Source: Spirochaetota bacterium
GTDB taxonomy: Bacteria > Spirochaetota > UBA4802 > UBA5550
Reading direction: 5' to 3'
NCBI GenBank assembly: GCA_017999915.1
Contig: JAGNKX010000012.1
Span: forward strand, 1 to 64,000
DNA length: 64,000 nucleotides
Shown here: in pieces, positions 60,857 through 64,000 of the stretch
How positions within the stretch are numbered: the first letter of the stretch is position 1
Layout: each line of letters starts with the position of its first letter
Position numbers and translations under genes: made by a program
Notes under the pieces: model-generated
The model's input: the letters and a program-made list of their open reading frames with translations, nothing else
What the model was told of the DNA's origin: nothing
Databases searched by the model: none

Positions 60857-62890
60857 CTATTTTTTTGCGTCGCCCCTGACCGCAAGGGGATACTCCCTGA
60901 ATGCCGTGATGATGGCGCCCGCCGTCTCCCGGTCTATTAATTCCTCAAGGTCGGAGCCGTCCCTGCAGGATGAGATCATCTCGACGATTTTGACGGCTGT
61001 TTCCCTGTCGCAACGGATCTTTTGGGCGAGCAGATCATAATTGAAATTATTGCCGGCAGAATCTCCGCCGCTGCAGGCAAGGGTCATTTTGACAAGGGAA
61101 AGGAGAAGGGTGTTCGTCTTACCCGTGGTTGATTTCATCCGCCCGATGATATTCAGGTAATTGCGCTCCGAATCGTGGTGCCGCCTCGCGAGGGTCTCAA
61201 GAAGCTTTCGGGCGAACTCCGGATTGTGTTCGATGAGGGCGTCCAGGTTGTCGGCCCTGGCGACGGCGAGAACGCACTGGCCGCTGCATACCGCCGTGGC
61301 GAGGCGGGTCTGGTTGCCCAGGATGGCCATCTCGCCGAAAATATCCCCCCGCCCCATGGTGGTGAGGAGGACCTGCCCCCCGCGGGGGAGCTTCTTCATG
61401 ATGTTAATCTTGCCCTTCCGGATAAGGTAGAACTCATTGCCCCGCTCGCCCTGCCTGAAAACCTCGTGGCCGGAGGGAAAGGTGTACTCCTGTTCCATTA
61501 CGGATACCGGCCTGATGAAGAGCCGGCGGATGTCCCTTGAGCCGGGAAGGTTGAGGTTGTAGGCAAGGCCCCGGCTGAGGCGATACAGGTGATAGCGCAG
61601 GAGAAAAAGACCGAATCCCGGCGGCCGTGACGTGAACCTGACCAGGGTGCCGTTGAATTCGTCGTCGCCGCCGTGCCGGTCCAGGGCCACGACGCCTTCC
61701 AGCACGGGAGACGAGAACCTGGAACAGTAGAGAATGCATTTTACCGGGCTCCCGGGGGCCAGGGGGGCCGGTGTCTTGAAAAAACTGTTCTGTCCCGTGA
61801 CGTGATAGGTCACGGTGTCGACAACGTCGTCCTTGTCCGGCGAGTCCACCTCGATGTTGATGACCGCGTCAATGATTATGGGGATGCGGATGATGCTCTT
61901 TTTGAAATACTCCGGATTGATAAGGCCCACGGCCAGCAGGTTAAAGGCGTAAAGACCGGGGAGAAGGATGAACAGCATCGTCGCCTCAACCGGCGTGACG
62001 GTTGCCGGGATGATCGGCGCCCTGCTTTTCATCACCGCGAAGGCCGCGGCCGTAAGGGCTAGGGCCCCGATGATGGCCCACTTTGCCGGGGTCACGTGCA
62101 GGGCGAAAAAAGGCACATGGTCCGTGTTCCGGGTTCCCAGTGAGCGGAGGATCCACCGTTCGAACTGGGGCTCCCTGTCGATGGACCTCCAGTCCTCGAT
62201 TGCAAGACCCTTTTCCCGCAGCTCGTCCCCGGATGGAAACACCTGCGACCTGGCCAGGAGGTACTCCATCAGGACAATAAGAAAGACCAGTATCAGGGGC
62301 ACATAATAGGGCATGGTCCCGCCCCGGTATAGCAGGGAATCATAGGCGCCGTGGAGGAGAAGGGGAGCGCCAAAGCCGGCAATGACGCCCGCGGCCCTGT
62401 TTACCGCTGATTTGGACAGCTTCACCATCGACAGGAAATACCCCATGAGTCCGCAGGAGAGGATATGGAGGGGCACGGAGCTGATGAGCCGCACCGGCAG
62501 TATCGAGGAGTCGCGGGAGAGGGCGTAGATTATGTTCTCAAGGGCCGCGAAGCCGAGGCCGAGAAACATGGCGGATACGATCCCGTTCATTACGGAAAAG
62601 TCATGCTTCTTCCGGCAGATAAGAATCCCTATGACAACAAGGGCGCCCGTTTTTTCCACCAGGGCGGCCTGGACAAATCCCCTGATCAGGGCGTTGCCCG
62701 GAGGGATAAGACCACGGAAAAATAATCCGGCGGTAAAAAGAATGCAGGCGAGCAGGACCCCGTGGAAGAAAAACTCCAGGTGTCCCAGGAAATCGGACTT
62801 CACCTGGAAATGGCGGCGGTAAAAAAGATATACCGCCGCAACCGGAATAAGGCCGGCCGCCAGGGCCGGCGCTATTGAAGATGCGCTCAA
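60857..62890 (-). CDS. PrsW-like membrane protease fused to cyclic-nucleotide-binding domain
   Basis: A 677-residue membrane protein. Residues 1-220 hold about seven helices with PrsW-type features: Glu near residue 79 (ALVEKTGAL), FAALENIIYAL and the later HGAYDSLL, matching the intramembrane glutamic protease/CPBP layout. The EE pair of motif 1 is reduced to VE-K. Two more helices (about 270-345) and a soluble linker (about 350-465) follow. A cNMP-binding domain (about 470-585) has the phosphate-binding GEMAILGNQTRLATA, then a helical end. The start is taken as TTG 62890, overlapping the upstream stop by four bases, because the first ATG would remove the protease motif. Confidence 0.8.
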   Translation of the reverse strand: MSASSIAPALAAGLIPVAAVYLFYRRHFQVKSDFLGHLEFFFHGVLLACILFTAGLFFRGLIPPGNALIRGFVQAALVEKTGALVVIGILICRKKHDFSVMNGIVSAMFLGLGFAALENIIYALSRDSSILPVRLISSVPLHILSCGLMGYFLSMVKLSKSAVNRAAGVIAGFGAPLLLHGAYDSLLYRGGTMPYYVPLILVFLIVLMEYLLARSQVFPSGDELREKGLAIEDWRSIDREPQFERWILRSLGTRNTDHVPFFALHVTPAKWAIIGALALTAAAFAVMKSRAPIIPATVTPVEATMLFILLPGLYAFNLLAVGLINPEYFKKSIIRIPIIIDAVINIEVDSPDKDDVVDTVTYHVTGQNSFFKTPAPLAPGSPVKCILYCSRFSSPVLEGVVALDRHGGDDEFNGTLVRFTSRPPGFGLFLLRYHLYRLSRGLAYNLNLPGSRDIRRLFIRPVSVMEQEYTFPSGHEVFRQGERGNEFYLIRKGKINIMKKLPRGGQVLLTTMGRGDIFGEMAILGNQTRLATAVCSGQCVLAVARADNLDALIEHNPEFARKLLETLARRHHDSERNYLNIIGRMKSTTGKTNTLLLSLVKMTLACSGGDSAGNNFNYDLLAQKIRCDRETAVKIVEMISSCRDGSDLEELIDRETAGAIITAFREYPLAVRGDAKK

Positions 62891-64000
62891 ACCGTTTTCT
62901 TGTTCTTTTTCCTGATAATGTTGATCGCCATAATCGCCCCTATGCTGATAATGACGCCGCCGATTATGATGCCCCATAGAACAGCCGGACGAACCGAACC
63001 GATATGCAGGTATGCCGTCAGTCCGGAAGCCGGCTCGGGCCCGTAGGCGGCGCAGAGGAGCCACGCGTTTTGCGAGCAGTAGGTCTCCCCTTGTGAAAGC
63101 CACCCGGGGTCTGTCTGAGTCATCGATCCGGTCTGGCCCTTGAAGTAGGTAGTTTGGGCAGACATGCCGGGAATAAAAAATATATTTTTATCGGCGCTCC
63201 AACTGGATCTCGTTGCTGCTAACTTCATCATTCCTTGTGAATAAACATACACCGAATCATTTCCGCAATTCGTCTCGCTGCCTGTTATTGTATTCCCTGT
63301 TGTGTCGCAGCCGGACCAGAAGGGCGTATTTCTTCCGCTTGCATCAACCAGTGTTGCAATGGATGCCTTGAGCTTTTTGTTTACCAGATCTCCCCAGTTA
63401 TCCGCGATTATGGTCCCTCCGGCCATGGTAATGGGAATGCTTGCCGAGAATCCATATGCTTCAGGCATATTTCGAATCGATAGGCTTGCACTCTTGCAGA
63501 TAAAGGCGGTGTAGGGAGCCTCCAGCCCTGATTTGCTTCCGACGGCCGCGCATTTTGCATCAACTCCATCGGTGCCGCCCATGATGCCGGTATACTGCCC
63601 GGCGCTGTAGAGGACGACGCGGTACGAACAGAGCACGGTCACATCTGTCACGTCCTTTGTAGCTTTTCCGCTGCCATTGATGACGCGGCACGGTTTAATC
63701 CCGGCCTGTGACCTGATGGTTACATTATAATCCGAGTCCTTTACCACTGGCTCCTTGAAGGTGAAGTTCCCGTTCGCGTCCATGGAGATATCATCTCCGG
63801 CGTTGTTTTGCAGAATGATGCTTCCTTCTTTGAGGCCCTTTACCGTTCCGCCGATTTTGTATGCTATGGTGGAACAGTTCACTTCAAGATTTACGGGCCC
63901 GTCCATCGGACCTTCGGCGTTATTGACGGTGCAGGATTGTTCATTCGGCTTGGAAGCCATGGTGACCCTGTACCTTCCACCCTTCAAAATCGCCTGGTTG
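62887..64000 (-). CDS. DUF1554-like repeat surface protein (partial, N-terminus outside window)
   Basis: The frame runs out of the right edge, leaving at least 370 residues. Two tandem bacterial-Ig-like units are visible: IGGTVKGLKEGSIILQNNAG, NGNFTFKEPVV, then IKPCRVINGSG and VTVLCSY, with an earlier unit ending LEVNCS. Next comes a Cys-rich domain (about 130-320) resembling DUF1554, best known from Leptospira surface proteins: GVDAKCAAVGSKSG, then FWSGCDT. A C-terminal membrane helix and a KKNKKTV tail close the protein. It likely displays a ligand-binding domain at the cell surface or in the periplasm. It overlaps the PrsW-like gene by four bases. Confidence 0.8.
   Translation of the reverse strand, partial: NQAILKGGRYRVTMASKPNEQSCTVNNAEGPMDGPVNLEVNCSTIAYKIGGTVKGLKEGSIILQNNAGDDISMDANGNFTFKEPVVKDSDYNVTIRSQAGIKPCRVINGSGKATKDVTDVTVLCSYRVVLYSAGQYTGIMGGTDGVDAKCAAVGSKSGLEAPYTAFICKSASLSIRNMPEAYGFSASIPITMAGGTIIADNWGDLVNKKLKASIATLVDASGRNTPFWSGCDTTGNTITGSETNCGNDSVYVYSQGMMKLAATRSSWSADKNIFFIPGMSAQTTYFKGQTGSMTQTDPGWLSQGETYCSQNAWLLCAAYGPEPASGLTAYLHIGSVRPAVLWGIIIGGVIISIGAIMAINIIRKKNKKTV

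Noticed and set aside
62891-63103. N-terminal extension of the PrsW-like protein
   Set aside because: It overlaps the DUF1554-like gene in another frame and is rich in Arg and His without homology; the TTG overlapping the stop is preferred.

Overview
The window is bacterial, densely coded and visibly G+C-rich, apart from a few A+T-rich stretches. Three things point to a spirochaete-like (Spirochaetota) host. There is a heavy load of chemotaxis and membrane-sensor proteins. Several lipoprotein signals have a relaxed lipobox. A DUF1554-like repeat surface protein sits at the right edge. This placement is inferred from gene content; no rRNA or other marker gene is present.

Layout: 0-2.5 kb is an acyl-CoA module (acyl-CoA dehydrogenase end, MaoC hydratase, acyl-CoA ligase). 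2.9-9.3 kb holds a chemoreceptor, a MATE pump, a lipoprotein, a decayed DUF362 ferredoxin gene and a ferritin-VIT1 fusion. 9.5-23.1 kb is a signalling block: two HisKA_2-type sensor kinases, each followed by a single-domain response regulator, a second chemoreceptor and a hybrid kinase, with an FAH-family enzyme, an MBL hydrolase and an alanine-racemase-like protein interspersed. 23.3-26.6 kb carries a TAXI binding protein and an ankyrin protein. 26.8-32.3 kb is a tight forward run of small unrelated genes (GNAT, DJ-1, Cys-rich peptide, membrane proteins, DUF2007-like, DUF952, VOC, DinB, QueG-like).

32.6-45.8 kb is the most accessory-looking part: DUF4180, BrnT/BrnA toxin-antitoxin, flavodoxin, NAD(P)-binding protein, PD40 lipoprotein, membrane AraC regulator, a nuclease-like orphan, a class D beta-lactamase, a deaminase, methyltransferases, an SMR pump and two STAS paralogues. 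Its spacers are full of hairpin repeats, a roughly 300-bp structured repeat in two copies and a perfect 50-bp palindrome. 45.8-50.7 kb has tandem duplicates (nucleoside deoxyribosyltransferase-like, PilZ), an E2-type acyltransferase and an XRE/membrane-protein pair. 50.7-64 kb holds a D-2-hydroxyacid dehydrogenase, an outer-membrane protein, two overlapping sodium:solute symporters, a PEP-synthase-like enzyme with its partner gene, a Ppm1-type methyltransferase, and a PrsW-like protease fused to a cyclic-nucleotide-binding domain downstream of the DUF1554-like protein.

The strongest candidate for something undescribed is not a gene. It is a dispersed family of intergenic hairpins with varied, self-complementary stems and a near-constant GGA-containing loop, some nested inside a second variable stem with an A-rich linker. 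The loop and closing pairs resemble CsrA/RsmA targets, but orientation is mixed, so a REP-like DNA element is an equally live explanation. No tRNA, rRNA, CRISPR array or transposase gene was seen.
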